From positions 62,001 to 126,000 of the forward strand of contig JALONL010000010.1 in NCBI GenBank assembly GCA_025454955.1: a stretch of 64,000 bases of DNA, in the 5' to 3' direction. The DNA comes from Bacteroidia bacterium. Its GTDB lineage: Bacteria; Bacteroidota; Bacteroidia; Palsa-965. Positions 63,852-64,000 of this stretch are shown one piece after another. Under the pieces are notes generated by a model. It was not told the origin of the DNA. It made no database searches and saw only the letters and a program-made list of their open reading frames with translations. Made by a program: the position numbers and the translations under genes. How positions within the stretch are numbered: position 1 is the stretch's first letter; each line of letters starts with the position of its first letter.

Positions 63852-64000
63852 ATACGAATCTAATCAGCGTTTATTATGATCGTAAGGGCGCCACAATGTA
63901 GTCAAAAAAACAAAACGTGTGCAAACGGTTATTAATCGATACATCCTAAAATATCAGAATCCCGACATTGACTTTTGAATCCCGGTTGTGCGTCGATAAA

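Overview
The window is chromosomal DNA from a member of the Bacteroidota. The evidence is: at least six large secreted proteins ending in a type IX secretion (T9SS) sorting domain; promoters that fit the Bacteroidota pattern (TTG/TTTG, about 20 bases, then TAnnTTTG) with no consistent Shine-Dalgarno sites; and family markers such as a fused DppD-DppF ATPase, a DUF2723 membrane protein, S74 and DUF4397 surface proteins, and an N-terminal Cys domain of the C-W-M...HC..C...DF...CGRF type. I cannot place it below phylum. No rRNA, insertion sequence, phage or CRISPR array was seen, and one tRNA (Gln, UUG) was found.

Layout. 1-6.9 kb (+): a tightly overlapping glycan cluster with two polyprenyl-phosphate sugar synthases (GT2), three polytopic GT-C-like membrane proteins and a methyltransferase. 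7-14.9 kb (-): fused peptide ABC ATPase, a lipoprotein, a small gene and an SDH/ClpP-fold protease in a row, a DnaQ-fold exonuclease, a conserved hypothetical, a serine beta-lactamase-like hydrolase, lipB and a bifunctional PGI/PMI. 15-24.6 kb (+): four T9SS cargo genes, one with three DUF4397 units and three tandem S74-chaperone paralogs that share an almost identical C-terminus. 24.7-29.4 kb (-): coiled-coil protein, DUF502, MmcQ/YjbR, cyclase-type hydrolase, DUF1569 and hemW. 29.5-32.6 kb (-): an overlapping operon of four paralogs with an N-terminal Cys domain. 32.8-38.8 kb (-): a T9SS FG-GAP-like repeat protein, queA and another T9SS protein; a 78-base copy of the queA 3' end lies on the far side of the first of these.

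39-41.3 kb: a GNAT acetyltransferase, then an AT-rich island with a PIN-fold and a NYN-fold nuclease. 41.5-44.1 kb (+): a sulfide/persulfide operon (ArsR-type repressor, TauE exporter, ETHE1-like dioxygenase with two rhodanese domains) with a palindromic operator across the first start codon. 44.4-49.4 kb (-): methyltransferase, polysaccharide deacetylase, DUF2723 protein. 49.7-51.7 kb (+): tRNA-Gln, panD, a UPF0104-type membrane protein and a RfaE2-like nucleotidyltransferase. 51.8-64 kb: another GT-C-like protein, a hypothetical, radA, a large secreted hypothetical, a Tat-type LD-carboxypeptidase, a methyltransferase between two direct copies of a non-coding repeat, an OmpA-like lipoprotein and a peptide-binding lipoprotein.

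Most of the content concerns the cell envelope: lipid-linked sugars, glycan transfer, secreted adhesin-like proteins and peptidoglycan-associated lipoproteins. The observations most worth following are the Cys-domain operon (shared N-terminal module, unrelated C-termini, one member that lost the module), the queA 3'-end duplication, 21-bp-phased direct repeats upstream of two T9SS genes, and the paired repeat elements around 59.5 and 60.6 kb.
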